Positions 1-9,902 are shown, numbered from the stretch's first letter. The stretch: DNA of 64,000 nucleotides from Pycnococcus provasolii (GCA_938743325.2 OW568888.1:62001-126000), one strand, 5' to 3'. Numbers and translations: made by a program. The notes: a model not told the origin generated them from the sequence alone.

Positions 1-40
1 AAAAAACATATGAATGGTAGTTACAAACTGTGACAGTAAG

Positions 41-2332
41 TTACAACGACTCCGGCAATGGCGTCGCATTCGCGAGGGAATCAAGCACCTCCGCGTACAA
101 ATCAGGCATGTGGTCGCTAAGCATTGCGGGCACAACGAGCAAGCCGCCGCGCGCGAACGGCTGTGGGGCAGAACACACCGCGTATCGCCGCCGAAGAGCC
201 TCGGCACGAGCAGACGTATGACGGCGTGGAGGCAGCTCGTAATCCTCCGCGCCGAGACGACGCTGTCGTGCAAGGTAGACGCATCGTCCTGGAAAACGGT
301 CGCACACCTGACTGAGCACGCCGCCAGCCTCAGCTTCGCCGAGGAGACGCGTCTGCTCGTGCGCCAGCGCTGAACCATCGTCGCTGGATGCCTCATCCGT
401 GCGCAGAACGTCCTGAGCTCGAGGCACGCGCCCTCGGCGGGCACCCGTGCGAAGCACCAGCTGCAATTTGCTCACGCGCGCCCTTCGAAATGCTGAAATG
501 CACTGAGAACGAAGGCTGTGGGCACTGGCCACGCTAAGTCGAGGAATCCAGTCCCAACCAAGCACCACGCTCGTGCACGCCGACGGTGGGAGCTGCTCCG
601 CCGCCGTTTGGTCCATCAGCCCGCCCGGAGGGCCGAACAACACGCACGTGCTCTCGGGAAACTCGCCGCGGAGGAGCAGCGATAGCACCGCGGCAACACC
701 GCTGCCCAAACTGTGCCCCGTGAAGACGAGCGACCAGCCAGCACAGTCGGGAACGCCGCTCGTGCGCGCACCGTCGCGTAAAAGTGCGTGCAGAATGCCA
801 CTCGCTCGTAAGCTGCGTGAGAGCTCCAGAGCGCGCTCGAGGACACCAGCGTGACACGCGCCGACGAGCGGTGCGGGCAACGGCGCAGGCTCGCAGAGGC
901 AGTCTGTCGCACAGTCGTCGAGGCTCAGCGTTCCGCGTATTGAGACAACGACATGGCGGTGCGCACGATCTAGCGCGACGAAGTACGGGAGCTCGCGCAG
1001 ACCAGCGCCCCCTCGCGGCCTCCCGCCCACCCATCGCTGCACGCTGAGACGCAGCAGGTCACCCTCCGCTAAACCGGAGAGGCGTAGCACCGCCTGCCGT
1101 TCCATCGTCGTGCGTACATCCGACTCGTCGGAAAGACTCGCCATGGGACGAGGTGGCAGATGGTCCGTCGAATCGGAGGGCGGCCCTGATGATGATGATG
1201 ATGGTGATGATGTCGGCATCGAAATTTCGTCGACGCTGTCCACACGCCGCCGACGGCCACACCGTCCCGCCGCATCTGCGCACCAGCCACCCGTACTATT
1301 TTCGTCATCGGCACCTTCTGACGGCGCATCCTCCTCCATCCGGCGTGGTCGAAGCAGCCTGAGTATCGGCGCGCAGAACGACGGGCATGACGGCGCGACG
1401 AATGCCGAGACGGTTGTGTGCGAGACGTCCGCCGCGCCGTGAACCCAGACGTGCATGGGTAGGCCGTACGCAGCCAAGCTGAAGCGTGCCATCGTCGCAA
1501 GGTAAGCGACCTCGTCACGCGCCGGCGTGCGTGGCGACGGTGCTTCGTTCGCGGCGAGCTCGTCGGCCGACTTTGGCGCCGCGGCACGCTGCTCCGCCGC
1601 GACGAGAAGCAGGGCGGCGGCATAGTCAGAAGCGACTAAGTCGACGCTGTTGGCTGCAAGAAACGAGTGCAGCAGTCTTGCAATGCGTCTGAGCGGCCGT
1701 CCCGCGGTGGCACTTCCTCCCGCGCTCGTCACCGCGGCGTCGTGCTGTTCATCTCTGTCGCTTCCCATGAGGCCAGGGCAGCAGAAGATTTTGCTAACGA
1801 CGGCGCACCTGCGCTCCCACAGCTTTCCTTCTGCGGTGGTTTCCGGTTGGCTGACTAAGTCCGGCTCGGCGTCGTACGCCGCGACCGTCGCCATTGCAGC
1901 AAGCACGCCTTGCCACGCGGCGATGGCTGCACTGACGGTGATTGCGGAAGTGATTCTTCTCTGAGGCGGCACAGAGAAGAGCGCGAACGTGCCAAATAGG
2001 ATCGACAATACAACCAGGACGCCGTGAAGGAAGAGTGCGTGTGGCACGTAGATACGCTTGGACTCTTCCCAGAGGAGTCCCCGTGACGACAGGTAGGCTA
2101 ACAGCAATCCAGAGAAGGCGACGCAAACGTGCGAGAACGCGAGGATGTCAATACGAAACCGGACGAAAGACTCCACTTCGGAACCTGTTGAAGCAACCAC
2201 CCACGACTCCCCCAGTGCCGCCAGTGCGGTGGCATACCCTAGCAGTGCGTGCAGAGCCGCGAGAATGCCCGCGAGCACGAAGTCGTCACTGGCAACGCGC
2301 CAGGTACGGCCGAGAACACGCAGAGACGGCAT
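41..2332 (-). CDS. sn1-specific diacylglycerol lipase-like protein (class 3 lipase)
   Basis: This is a complete 763-residue frame with an ATG start. Four hydrophobic segments (about residues 17-45, 62-82, 97-120 and 127-152) come first. A cytosolic region with a Ser/Pro-rich insert (about 320-400) and an alpha/beta-hydrolase domain (about 440-745) follow. The nucleophile elbow GHSLGSG lies at 539-545 with Ser541. The preceding strand VVVSIRGTLS (461-470) is typical of class 3 lipases. Asp594 in GWDWIPR and His741 in DHMPDL are candidate triad members. Four membrane spans followed by a lipase domain is the DAG lipase alpha/beta plan. That family cleaves the sn-1 acyl chain of diacylglycerol at membranes. 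Family assignment is firm. The physiological substrate in an alga is inference. The gene runs antisense to the next gene and is separated from it by a 278-bp spacer. Confidence 0.85.
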   Translation of the reverse strand: MPSLRVLGRTWRVASDDFVLAGILAALHALLGYATALAALGESWVVASTGSEVESFVRFRIDILAFSHVCVAFSGLLLAYLSSRGLLWEESKRIYVPHALFLHGVLVVLSILFGTFALFSVPPQRRITSAITVSAAIAAWQGVLAAMATVAAYDAEPDLVSQPETTAEGKLWERRCAVVSKIFCCPGLMGSDRDEQHDAAVTSAGGSATAGRPLRRIARLLHSFLAANSVDLVASDYAAALLLVAAEQRAAAPKSADELAANEAPSPRTPARDEVAYLATMARFSLAAYGLPMHVWVHGAADVSHTTVSAFVAPSCPSFCAPILRLLRPRRMEEDAPSEGADDENSTGGWCADAAGRCGRRRRVDSVDEISMPTSSPSSSSSGPPSDSTDHLPPRPMASLSDESDVRTTMERQAVLRLSGLAEGDLLRLSVQRWVGGRPRGGAGLRELPYFVALDRAHRHVVVSIRGTLSLDDCATDCLCEPAPLPAPLVGACHAGVLERALELSRSLRASGILHALLRDGARTSGVPDCAGWSLVFTGHSLGSGVAAVLSLLLRGEFPESTCVLFGPPGGLMDQTAAEQLPPSACTSVVLGWDWIPRLSVASAHSLRSQCISAFRRARVSKLQLVLRTGARRGRVPRAQDVLRTDEASSDDGSALAHEQTRLLGEAEAGGVLSQVCDRFPGRCVYLARQRRLGAEDYELPPRRHTSARAEALRRRYAVCSAPQPFARGGLLVVPAMLSDHMPDLYAEVLDSLANATPLPESL

Positions 2333-2610
2333 GGACTAAACTATATTTTATTTTATTCAGAGACGGCAGAAAATGATTAAAAAAACAAAAAACGCAGAAC
2401 ATGTTGATCAAAATGAGGATTGAGGGGTCCATCTACATAACCCCGAATTGAATCAAGGGAACCTGATGATTCGATTCGGGGTTAACGGAACTGAACTATT
2501 TTTAACTTGCGTACCCTTACATGACCTGTCTGTCACACGCCATTATTTCCGGGGGGGGGTCACTGGGGTGTGCATGCTGGCACGCCGTCGCGCCAGTTTG
2601 AAGCCTGCTT
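2333..2610. other. divergent spacer with imperfect hairpin
   Basis: This spacer lies between the divergently oriented lipase and oxygenase genes, so it must hold both promoters. It is AT-rich next to the lipase. It contains a 14-bp inverted repeat with one mismatch (2441-2454 against 2468-2481, arms beginning ccccgaatt and ending ttcgggg) around a 13-base loop, and a run of nine G at about 2551-2559. No RNA gene was recognised. Confidence 0.5.
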
Positions 2611-3591
2611 ATGATGAAGCCTGAACGTACACCTGCATGCTTTCTTCACGGCAACTACTTCTCTCGCGTAATCAACGCGCACATCAACTACCACCCAGGT
2701 CCTTCTTCACGGGCAGAGATACGGTCGCAGATTGTTCATTCGGACAGTGCCAACGCCAACACGGACGCCACGCTTGACGCGGCCATCGCCGAACTCGACG
2801 ACGAGTACAAGAGAAGAGCCACGTACGAGCAGAGGAAACTAGAACGAGTCGCGCTCTACGCAAGCAAGTACGTGCGCAAACTTCACGACGCGTACACGCT
2901 CAAGCCGGAAAGAGACCTCGCGCCGGAACTAGTGCAAGCCGCGCGAGATCCAGGAATGCTGAAGCGACTGCCACAGCGCGTACGCAACGTGTACAAACTG
3001 CCCATACTCACTGAGCAAAAGTGCACGGCAATTCTGCAGGAACTGCAGAACTTCAACGACGCATGCGAACGGAACGGATGGCCGCGGGAACGACCTAACA
3101 GCATGAACAGACACGGACTCCTCCTGCAAGAACTCGGATTCGCGCAGGAGTTTCTCGACCCTCTCGTGGCTATTTACATCAAGCCAATTGCCGCGGCGTT
3201 GTTCCCAGACTGCGGCGGCGATTCTCTGGATAGTCATCGGTCGTTCACCGTCGTCTACCACCCCGCGAAGGACGACGACGAACAACACGATTCCACACTT
3301 GCGTACCACTTCGACGACAGCGAAGTGACGTTGAATGTGAACCTTGGAGAAGCGGGCTACGAGGGTGGCGAGGTGCTCTTTGGCGGCGGGAAGGACGACG
3401 AACACGGACACACGACGCGTTCCGCTGTCACACTTGGAGTGGGAGAGGGTATCCTCCACCGCGGGTCGCACTGCCACGAAGTTGCGACTGTGACGGAAAA
3501 ACCACGAACGAACCTCGTCGTGTGGATGCGCAGCGAACAGGTTCGCCGGAAGTCGTGCCCAATGTGTGGTTCCAGCACGTGTTTCGAGTGA
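2611..3591 (+). CDS. 2-oxoglutarate/Fe(II) oxygenase, OGFOD2-like
   Basis: The frame is complete, intronless and 326 residues long. The C-terminal half carries a prolyl-hydroxylase-type double-stranded beta-helix. The H-x-D pair is His233/Asp235 in AYHFDDSEV, followed by the LNVNLG and GGEVLFGG strands. The distal metal histidine lies in HRGSHCH (283-289). Arg299 in KPRTNLVVWMRS is the expected 2-oxoglutarate anchor. The order HFD, GGxLxF, HRGxHxH, RxNLxxWxRS matches the OGFOD2-like group rather than classical collagen hydroxylases. A short Cys tail (CPMCGSSTC, 307-315) could bind metal. The substrate is unknown. The stop codon is only 4 bases before the first non-overlapping ATG of the next gene, an unusually tight arrangement for nuclear genes. 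Confidence 0.85.
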   Translation: MMKPERTPACFLHGNYFSRVINAHINYHPGPSSRAEIRSQIVHSDSANANTDATLDAAIAELDDEYKRRATYEQRKLERVALYASKYVRKLHDAYTLKPERDLAPELVQAARDPGMLKRLPQRVRNVYKLPILTEQKCTAILQELQNFNDACERNGWPRERPNSMNRHGLLLQELGFAQEFLDPLVAIYIKPIAAALFPDCGGDSLDSHRSFTVVYHPAKDDDEQHDSTLAYHFDDSEVTLNVNLGEAGYEGGEVLFGGGKDDEHGHTTRSAVTLGVGEGILHRGSHCHEVATVTEKPRTNLVVWMRSEQVRRKSCPMCGSSTCFE

Positions 3592-3595
3592 TTCG

Positions 3596-4762
3596 ATGTA
3601 CAAGTACGAAATCGTGTATGTATTTTTCTTTCTTTACTTTTTGTTTTTTGCGGGCGGGATACGCTTTCGAACGGACCCGAGCGAGGAGCCTCCGCCGACG
3701 AAACCGTACGTGCGCCTGCCTGTGAGCAAGGAGGTTTGGGTGGCGCAGCCGAAGCATGACATCTTCCAGAACAAGATTTACGAGACGTGCGCGGTGGTTG
3801 GCGCCAGCGGCGTGCTTCGCTTCTACACCTACGGCAAGGAGATTGACAATCACGACGCCATCTTTCGCTTCAACCGCGCGCCAACCAGGCGCTTCGAGAA
3901 GTTCGTCGGCACGCGCACTACGTACCGATTCGAGAGCCCGCTGCACGCCGGCTTCCACGAGGGGAATGAGAGCAACATCATGCCGATGCCAACGAAGAGC
4001 TACCTCTACTTGCACACGGTGTACCACCGCAAGCACCCGTACACGAAGCTCTACCTCCTCGACGTGGGCATCAACGCGTACGCCGCCACCGCAGTGCAGG
4101 CGCTGCCTTCGGTGGGTTACCTGGCACTCGTAACGGCTCTGCACCGATGTGCCTCGGTCACGGTGTACGGCTTCAGCTGGCAGTCGGCGTTCGGCGTCCC
4201 GCACCACTACTGGGACAACCAGACGCCAAGGCGTGGGCAGAAAAGCGCGTACGATTACGAGGCGGAGCAAGCGCACGTGCGAAAGCTTGCCAAGGCTGGC
4301 CACGTGACCCTTCCTGAGCCCTGCATTGCTGGTTGCGAGAAAATTTCAGGCACGCCTTGTACGAACTGCCCTCCAGGCTCGACTTGCACATGCGAGTCGC
4401 GGTACCCCATGCCCGTCGCACTTCCAGGATTCTGCCGAATCAAGGGGCAGTACGCGTGCTTTTACCGCTGCCCTGGCGGAGTCCTGCAGTGCCCTGGCGG
4501 CATTCGGCACACGAGATGCCCGAAGGCGATGACTCCTCACATCATCAAGAGCTTGGGGCTCGAGTGCACGACACCCGAGGACTTGCGGAAGAATCCTGCG
4601 CCGGCCTTACCTGGCGCCGATGTTATCACCGAAGTTGAGACAAATGTGCCAGATGCCAGCGCTCCAGAGGACGAAGCGTCGGCGGTTGACGATGCGGCAA
4701 AATCAGACGCATCTTCGCCAGCGGGCACCGACGGTGTGGTCGAGAGCGAATTTCCAAGATGA
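3596..4762 (+). CDS. GT29 sialyltransferase-like glycosyltransferase
   Basis: I chose the ATG at 3596 (MYKYEIVYVF), which gives 388 residues. An in-frame ATG at 3566 would overlap the upstream gene. The protein has type II membrane topology: a single hydrophobic anchor at about residues 5-22, then a lumenal domain. A sialylmotif L-like block starts with CAVVGASGVL and contains DAIFRFNRAPT (about 65-112). The motif S region is VGYLALVTALHR...VYGFSW (about 171-200). A VS-like stretch contains HHYWDN. GT29 enzymes act in the Golgi on CMP-activated sugars; green algae carry family members whose donor is uncertain. The C-terminal third has a Cys-rich module (about 235-310, several CPGG and CxxC units) not usual for GT29, then an acidic tail. 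The tight spacing suggests shared transcription with the oxygenase. Confidence 0.8.
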   Translation: MYKYEIVYVFFFLYFLFFAGGIRFRTDPSEEPPPTKPYVRLPVSKEVWVAQPKHDIFQNKIYETCAVVGASGVLRFYTYGKEIDNHDAIFRFNRAPTRRFEKFVGTRTTYRFESPLHAGFHEGNESNIMPMPTKSYLYLHTVYHRKHPYTKLYLLDVGINAYAATAVQALPSVGYLALVTALHRCASVTVYGFSWQSAFGVPHHYWDNQTPRRGQKSAYDYEAEQAHVRKLAKAGHVTLPEPCIAGCEKISGTPCTNCPPGSTCTCESRYPMPVALPGFCRIKGQYACFYRCPGGVLQCPGGIRHTRCPKAMTPHIIKSLGLECTTPEDLRKNPAPALPGADVITEVETNVPDASAPEDEASAVDDAAKSDASSPAGTDGVVESEFPR

Positions 4763-6362
4763 CGTTTCTAATATCAAACGAACTATTTATGGTAGTAAGT
4801 AAAAGGAGTAAACTATTTGGTGATGATCCTTGTTGTTCCGACTGCTGCACGATCCTCTTCAACTTTTTTCATTCTTGTTGCTGCAATGGCGCTATAGTAG
4901 TTGCCCCGTTGCCTAGTCATGCGAGTTTCAGGGTGGTCATGACGTGTCATGATGACCCGAGGCTAGGGTTACGTTAGGGTTACGTCTAGGGTTACGTCTA
5001 GGGTTATTGCAGATTGCGTTATCGCGCCGTTATAGGTGCTTTCAGCATGAATGTGTCCGTCCTCACCACTAGAAACGTGAATTCACGGTCGAAATGGCCT
5101 TTCGCGCGCATTGCAGTTTGAGGCCTTAGATCGTGGCCGATTGAGCTGAAAATTTCAAGAATTAAAGTTCAAAGGATGCTCTTCAAGATGGTGGCAACGG
5201 TGGTACTAGACTGTAGAAAAAGATATAGGGTACATTGTGTAGAAAGTGCACCAAAACGCAGTTCTGGCGATTTTCATGACTCTTCGCAATGAAGCGATAC
5301 GTAGTGCACGTTGTACGTGTGCATCTACTCCCCCGCGCCACCAAAGAAGTCTTACATATGTACTTAAGAACTTTACAAAGTTTCGTACTGATCTAAAATG
5401 TCTAAGTAGGGCATCGTTCACTCCAAAGCACATAAAGTCGTGTTTTTCTACCGTCCGTAGGTCGGCGACTTATTATGGTGAGTTGTGTGACTAAGAGTCA
5501 CGAATTTCGAGATGCAATAACTTTTCGAGTATGTGTCCAAATGACTCCATATTTCGCGTGGACATTGTGCCAACGAACGAACTTGAATGCCCATACCATC
5601 ATACGAGCAAGATAAGTACCCGAGGCTACGTTATTCAGGGCTAAAGCAAAACCGTGATTTCACGGTATTATCGCCTAAAACCGTGAAACAACGGTCGGCG
5701 TGGAACCGGACAAATGATTTTTTGTACGACACGTTCTAATTATGCTTAAGATGATGCCGTATCAAACTTTAACATATTTGAAAAAAACAATCCGTACATA
5801 TTTCGCATCAATAAAAGATACCACGCTCATAGCTTGTGTGTAGAATTAATTTGTCATAATTATTTTGCAATTTCACACAAACTTTTTCGTACGGCGAGGA
5901 GGTGCTGCGCGCGTTATCGCAGCGCGTGCGCGAGGTCTTCAGTTCGGCACGCCGACACTTAGCTTAAATTCACATCTGGGTGGTCGGGAACACGTCACGA
6001 AGCAAACCCCGAATCGCGTTGTAGTAGTCACTAGTCAGTCGAGTGCCGTACGGCTAGCCTTATCCTTGGCCGCGCCGAAATCTCGCGACCGCCACGTGCA
6101 AGGAGCTGCAGGCTTGGCTGTGTCGTCGCGCTGCCAAATGCACGCGTAGTGCAGCGGCGTTCGCAGGTAGGCAAAGTATCCGACCTGTCCTGAAGGCTGT
6201 CATGCATGATGGCAGGGTTCATGATTTTGGTGTTCTTCGGGATTGGGGTTTTCGCGAATTCGCGTGTTGATCTGGTTCCTTCCCTGATTCCCTCCCCTTG
6301 AGACGAGGTGAGGTGTCTTTGAACTTGGCCCCCCGTTCCTTTGAACCTTCCCTCCACTCGCC
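4763..6362. other. long AT-richer intergenic region
   Basis: About 1.6 kb without a supportable gene. Degenerate TAGGGTTACG units lie at 4960-5010. The segment 5150-5870 is clearly more AT-rich than the coding DNA around it. Short palindromic pieces such as acgtgaattcacggt occur near 5077. The right part holds the inverted copy of the ArfGAP gene end (6037-6169, listed separately). The last 130 bases before 6363 are probably promoter and 5' UTR of the ArfGAP gene. Confidence 0.5.
6037..6169 (-). pseudogene. inverted partial copy of the ArfGAP gene's ankyrin-coding end
   Basis: Read on the minus strand, this stretch matches about 8533-8660 of the downstream ArfGAP gene. Long shared blocks include gcgctgccaaatgcacgcg and ctcgcgaccgccacgtgcaa. 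Small insertions and substitutions break the reading frame. It encodes part of the final ankyrin repeat only, with no start or domain of its own. It is best read as a non-coding duplicate that forms an inverted repeat around the gene. Confidence 0.8.
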
Positions 6363-8714
6363 ATGTCCGCGCATGCACCCCCCGCCGCCACGAGGCTCTT
6401 CCACCCCGACTCCATACGACTTGACAGCCCAGCGTTCAGGAGGGACGTGCAACTCGCGCAGGCGGACCTCGAGAAACAACACGCCGCAGTCAAGGCGTTC
6501 CACAAAACAATACAGGAACTGCAGGTGGCGTACGACAAGGCGTCGAGCTTGGAGGCGTCGTTCGCGTCGTCGCTCGACACATTCGTCGCAGAGACACTGT
6601 CGTACAAGAAGCACACGCACGGCGCACTCGAGCACACGGTGGGGTACCAGTCTGCCGCCAAACTCACGGCGTTCGCGGAACTCTTCCGGGAACTGTCGGC
6701 GCACCGCGAAGTGCTCTCGAGCAACATGAACGCGTGCCTGAGCTCCAAGATGTCACAGGTGGACGAACGGCTGGCAGATCTTAAGGATTACCAAAAGGCG
6801 TTCGACAAAAGCTCACACGACTACGACGTCACACGAGACAAGCTGCTGCGCGTCGACGCCGCTGCTTCCACATCCAAGCACACACAGCAGCTGGAAACCG
6901 AGGCAGAAACGTCCAAAACGCGATTCGACGGGAATAGGATGGCTCTCGTCACGGCGCTGTCAGATGCTTGCCTGACGGCGTTCGGGCAGACACCACTCGA
7001 GGCGATGGTTGATACTGTCGGCGTGCTCACCAGGTACCACACAAAGGTGCTCGGCGTTCTTGGGGGTTTGTCCAGCTACGTCGACGAGTGTGCGAACCAC
7101 GTCGACGCCGTGCACGAAGAGTACAAGACGAGCATGGAAAGGCTGCAAGACGACATGATGCTGGCGGACTCGTCCGATGCGCTGTCCAGGTCGGCGTCGA
7201 TGAACTTTGAATTGGTAGAGCCGACAACGCCTGGTTTTTCCACCGCGCCGTCAACGCCACACGCGCCTGCCGTATCGTCGCCATCGTTTGAGTCTGGCAC
7301 ACAGCGCGGTGAACGCGTGAGAATGGAGGTGGAAGCGCGCATGATGCAAACGCGAGCGTCAGGAGTCGTCACCACGACGAAGGAGGGGTACCTGCTGAAA
7401 AAGTCAACAAACTCGTATCGCGCGAATGACTGGAAGCGAAGGTACTTTCGCCTCGATTCGGCGGGAAACTTAACATACCAAGGGTCGCACAAGGCGAATG
7501 GAAAGCCGGAGGAGCAGACAACTGTCTTGCTTCTGCTGTCCACCATCAAGCTTGGCATCGACGACTCCTCACGCAACGCCGAACCTCATCGCCGATTCGT
7601 CTTCCGCGTTGTGAGCCCCGAGCGCACGTACACGCTGCAGGCGGAGAACGAACGCGACTTCAGCGCTTGGGTGGACAACATCAACGGAACCATCGCAACG
7701 ATGCTCAACCTGGCGACGAGCGTCGTCACGTCTCCGACAACGAATGCCTCGGGAAACGCTGAGGATGGACGTTTCTTGGATGACACGGGCAAGCATAAGC
7801 ATGCTGGCGGCGCCGACGACAGGAACAACACCGTGGAGACGGACGATGCGGCGGCGTACGCACAAACTGTGTCGCGCCTGCGCAGCATTCCAGGGAACGA
7901 CGTGTGTGCAGACTGCGGCGCTGACGAACCCGTCTGGGCGAGCTTGAACCTCGGTCTCCTCGTATGCATCGAGTGCTCCGGCATTCACCGCCAGATTGGT
8001 GTGCACATCAGCAAGGTGCGTAGCCTGACGCTCGACACGCGCGTTTGGTCGTCCAAGGGCACCGTTCACATGTTCGAGCACATCGGCAACTCCGTGTCGA
8101 ATGCGCTGTGGGAAGCAAACGCGACGGCACGTGACAAGCCTGCGCCAGGCGCGGCTCTCGCGGAGAAGGAGCGTTTTGTGCGGGCGAAGTACGTGGACCA
8201 CGCGTACGCCGCAGCACTTCCCAGCCCGCTGAGCAGATTTGACGACCCACTGTGGGCAGGGGTGAAGGATTCGAAGCTTGATGCGGTGCTGCACTTCGTG
8301 GTGGCTCGCACGAGCTTTGGCGACGCGGTCGATACCGCGGCAGCTGCTTCGCTCGTGAGAGAGACGAACCAACGCGCGGTGGGAGGAGGCGACGACTCTG
8401 GTGATGGCGACGATGATGCTGCCTGCTGCTCGCTAACGCACCTTGCGGCGTGCATCGACAACCCTTCCTCTGACGCAATGCTTGAACTTCTACTGCAGAA
8501 TGGCGCCCCCGTCGACATGGCTGACAAACCGCACCTGCGAACGCCGCTGCACTACGCGTGCATTTGGCAGCGCGACGACGCAGCCAAGCAGCTCCTTGCA
8601 CGTGGCGGTCGCGAGATTTCGGCGGCCAAGGACAAGGCTGGCCGTACGGCGCTCGACTACGCGATGATGCATGGCAGCATCACCGACGAGCAGTTGTTCG
8701 TACTCCTTGCGTGA
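6363..8714 (+). CDS. BAR-PH-ArfGAP-ankyrin protein (ACAP/AGD type)
   Basis: The frame is complete, intronless and 783 residues long. A helical BAR-like region fills about residues 20-265. A PH domain starts at KEGYLLKKSTNSYRANDWKRRYF (about 340-440). The ArfGAP zinc finger has the C-x2-C-x16-C-x2-C pattern (CADC...CIEC, about 516-541) followed by GIHRQIGVHISKVRSLTLD, which contains the invariant arginine. Ankyrin repeats close the protein (about 700-780). This is the four-domain plan of animal ACAPs and plant AGD1-4. These stimulate GTP hydrolysis by ARF on curved membranes in endosomal or post-Golgi traffic. All key zinc ligands and the arginine finger are present, so an active GAP is likely. 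Part of its 3' end is duplicated in inverted orientation upstream. Confidence 0.95.
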   Translation: MSAHAPPAATRLFHPDSIRLDSPAFRRDVQLAQADLEKQHAAVKAFHKTIQELQVAYDKASSLEASFASSLDTFVAETLSYKKHTHGALEHTVGYQSAAKLTAFAELFRELSAHREVLSSNMNACLSSKMSQVDERLADLKDYQKAFDKSSHDYDVTRDKLLRVDAAASTSKHTQQLETEAETSKTRFDGNRMALVTALSDACLTAFGQTPLEAMVDTVGVLTRYHTKVLGVLGGLSSYVDECANHVDAVHEEYKTSMERLQDDMMLADSSDALSRSASMNFELVEPTTPGFSTAPSTPHAPAVSSPSFESGTQRGERVRMEVEARMMQTRASGVVTTTKEGYLLKKSTNSYRANDWKRRYFRLDSAGNLTYQGSHKANGKPEEQTTVLLLLSTIKLGIDDSSRNAEPHRRFVFRVVSPERTYTLQAENERDFSAWVDNINGTIATMLNLATSVVTSPTTNASGNAEDGRFLDDTGKHKHAGGADDRNNTVETDDAAAYAQTVSRLRSIPGNDVCADCGADEPVWASLNLGLLVCIECSGIHRQIGVHISKVRSLTLDTRVWSSKGTVHMFEHIGNSVSNALWEANATARDKPAPGAALAEKERFVRAKYVDHAYAAALPSPLSRFDDPLWAGVKDSKLDAVLHFVVARTSFGDAVDTAAAASLVRETNQRAVGGGDDSGDGDDDAACCSLTHLAACIDNPSSDAMLELLLQNGAPVDMADKPHLRTPLHYACIWQRDDAAKQLLARGGREISAAKDKAGRTALDYAMMHGSITDEQLFVLLA

Positions 8715-9373
8715 TGATATATGCTGTACATATTATTATACTCTTTATTGTTGTTAAAATAAGTGTTTTGTATACTCATAAGTCTCATAATACTAACATG
8801 GCCATCCACGGGCCATCAAGATTTTTTTTCTTTTTCAGCGGCGCTACCACCCGCCCCCGCTCCTGAGGGCCTGCCACCTCCCAACCTATCCATGTCCATA
8901 TCCATGTCGTCGTCGTCATTTTCCACGTCTCGGCAGGCATTTGTTTCAACCGGGATTCCTGAAGGGGCGTGATACTCCTCGGGAGGCTGCGCAGCACAGG
9001 ATTTCATGATAGCCTCCGCCGCGAGGTCGCAGAACATGGTGTGCACGTGTGCACGCACCTCCGCGATACCGCCGTGCGGGAACACGATGAGGTTCTCGAG
9101 TCCTCGCGAACCTCCCACGGCTCGGCCCACATCTGACTGTCTGAGCGCTCTCAGGGGAATAAAAATTAACAAAACCACGGCTCGGCTGGCTGGCTGGGGG
9201 TTCCAATTCCAGAAAAAAAACAACCCCGAACTCCCGAGGTGATCCAGATGGACCTTCGAATAAAACCTTTATGCAGGGGATCCGTCGCTGGATGCTTCCC
9301 CTAGTCGAGGAAAGTTTTTGCCCCGCGGGGATCCCGGTTGCGCACATATAGTAGTAGATGGCTGTGTTGTGTG
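8715..9373. other. intergenic region with a possible minus-strand coding fragment
   Basis: The minus-strand frame ending at 8816 is open up to about 9223. It reads as plausible protein in its middle (SDVGRAVGGSRGLENL, EVRAHVHTMFCDLAAEAI), followed by an acidic Asp/Met tract and a Gly/Ala-rich end. No family is recognised and no convincing start exists, so it may be a terminal exon or a relic. The rest is low-complexity sequence. Confidence 0.3.
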
Positions 9374-9823
9374 ATGAGCTTGTTGGTGGGGAGCTTGGGG
9401 AGGAACTTGTGGGGGATCCATCAAGCATTCCTGTTGCTCTTGGTGGTGGTAGCGGCGGTGGACATTTGCGGCGAGGCAGGAAAGAACTACGACCTAGAAT
9501 TGTCGCATAGCAGGGGATGCAACGAGTTCGCTGAGATTAACATGAATGGTGACGGCGATAGAGACAGGCGCGACAAAGACATTGCTCCGCCTTACATCGT
9601 CGCGCCGAAAAAGACGCTCTGGCCGGCCGTAGGGCGCCTCGTCGCGGTGCTTTGGGACGCCGGCGGCTGGGATGTGGGAACTGTGACGCGCGTCTACCTG
9701 GCGGCGACGACGACGTCGTCGCGGAGGAAGGCTTTTCTTGAATACTCGGATTGGGTGGTGCGCTGGGATTCGTATGGATCGAGAATAACTACGCGAGAGA
9801 ATGCGTCTCTTTGCATTCCCTGA
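9374..9823 (+). CDS. hypothetical protein with signal-like N-terminus and Tudor-like segment
   Basis: Starting at the ATG at 9374 gives 149 residues. The N-terminus (MSLLVGSLGRNLWGIHQAF then LLLLVVVAAVDICG) looks like a signal peptide or single anchor. After an Asp/Arg-rich linker, the segment VGRLVAVLWDAGGWDVGTVT ... FLEYSDWVVRWD resembles the small barrel of Tudor/Agenet-type modules (basic-aromatic strands with WxxGxV). That is a weak resemblance. No other family is recognised. Not certainly a real gene. Confidence 0.4.
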   Translation: MSLLVGSLGRNLWGIHQAFLLLLVVVAAVDICGEAGKNYDLELSHSRGCNEFAEINMNGDGDRDRRDKDIAPPYIVAPKKTLWPAVGRLVAVLWDAGGWDVGTVTRVYLAATTTSSRRKAFLEYSDWVVRWDSYGSRITTRENASLCIP

Positions 9824-9902
9824 CGTGTTGGGTTGATCAGGCGCCGCGAAGAGCGGACGGTGGCAAGTGGCACGAAAGCGGGCGGAAGTACGGATGTAAC
9901 AT

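Noticed and set aside
3428-4303. 291-residue minus-strand frame across the oxygenase/GT29 junction
   Set aside because: Arg/Val/His-rich composition of an antisense shadow; both plus-strand genes have strong motifs.
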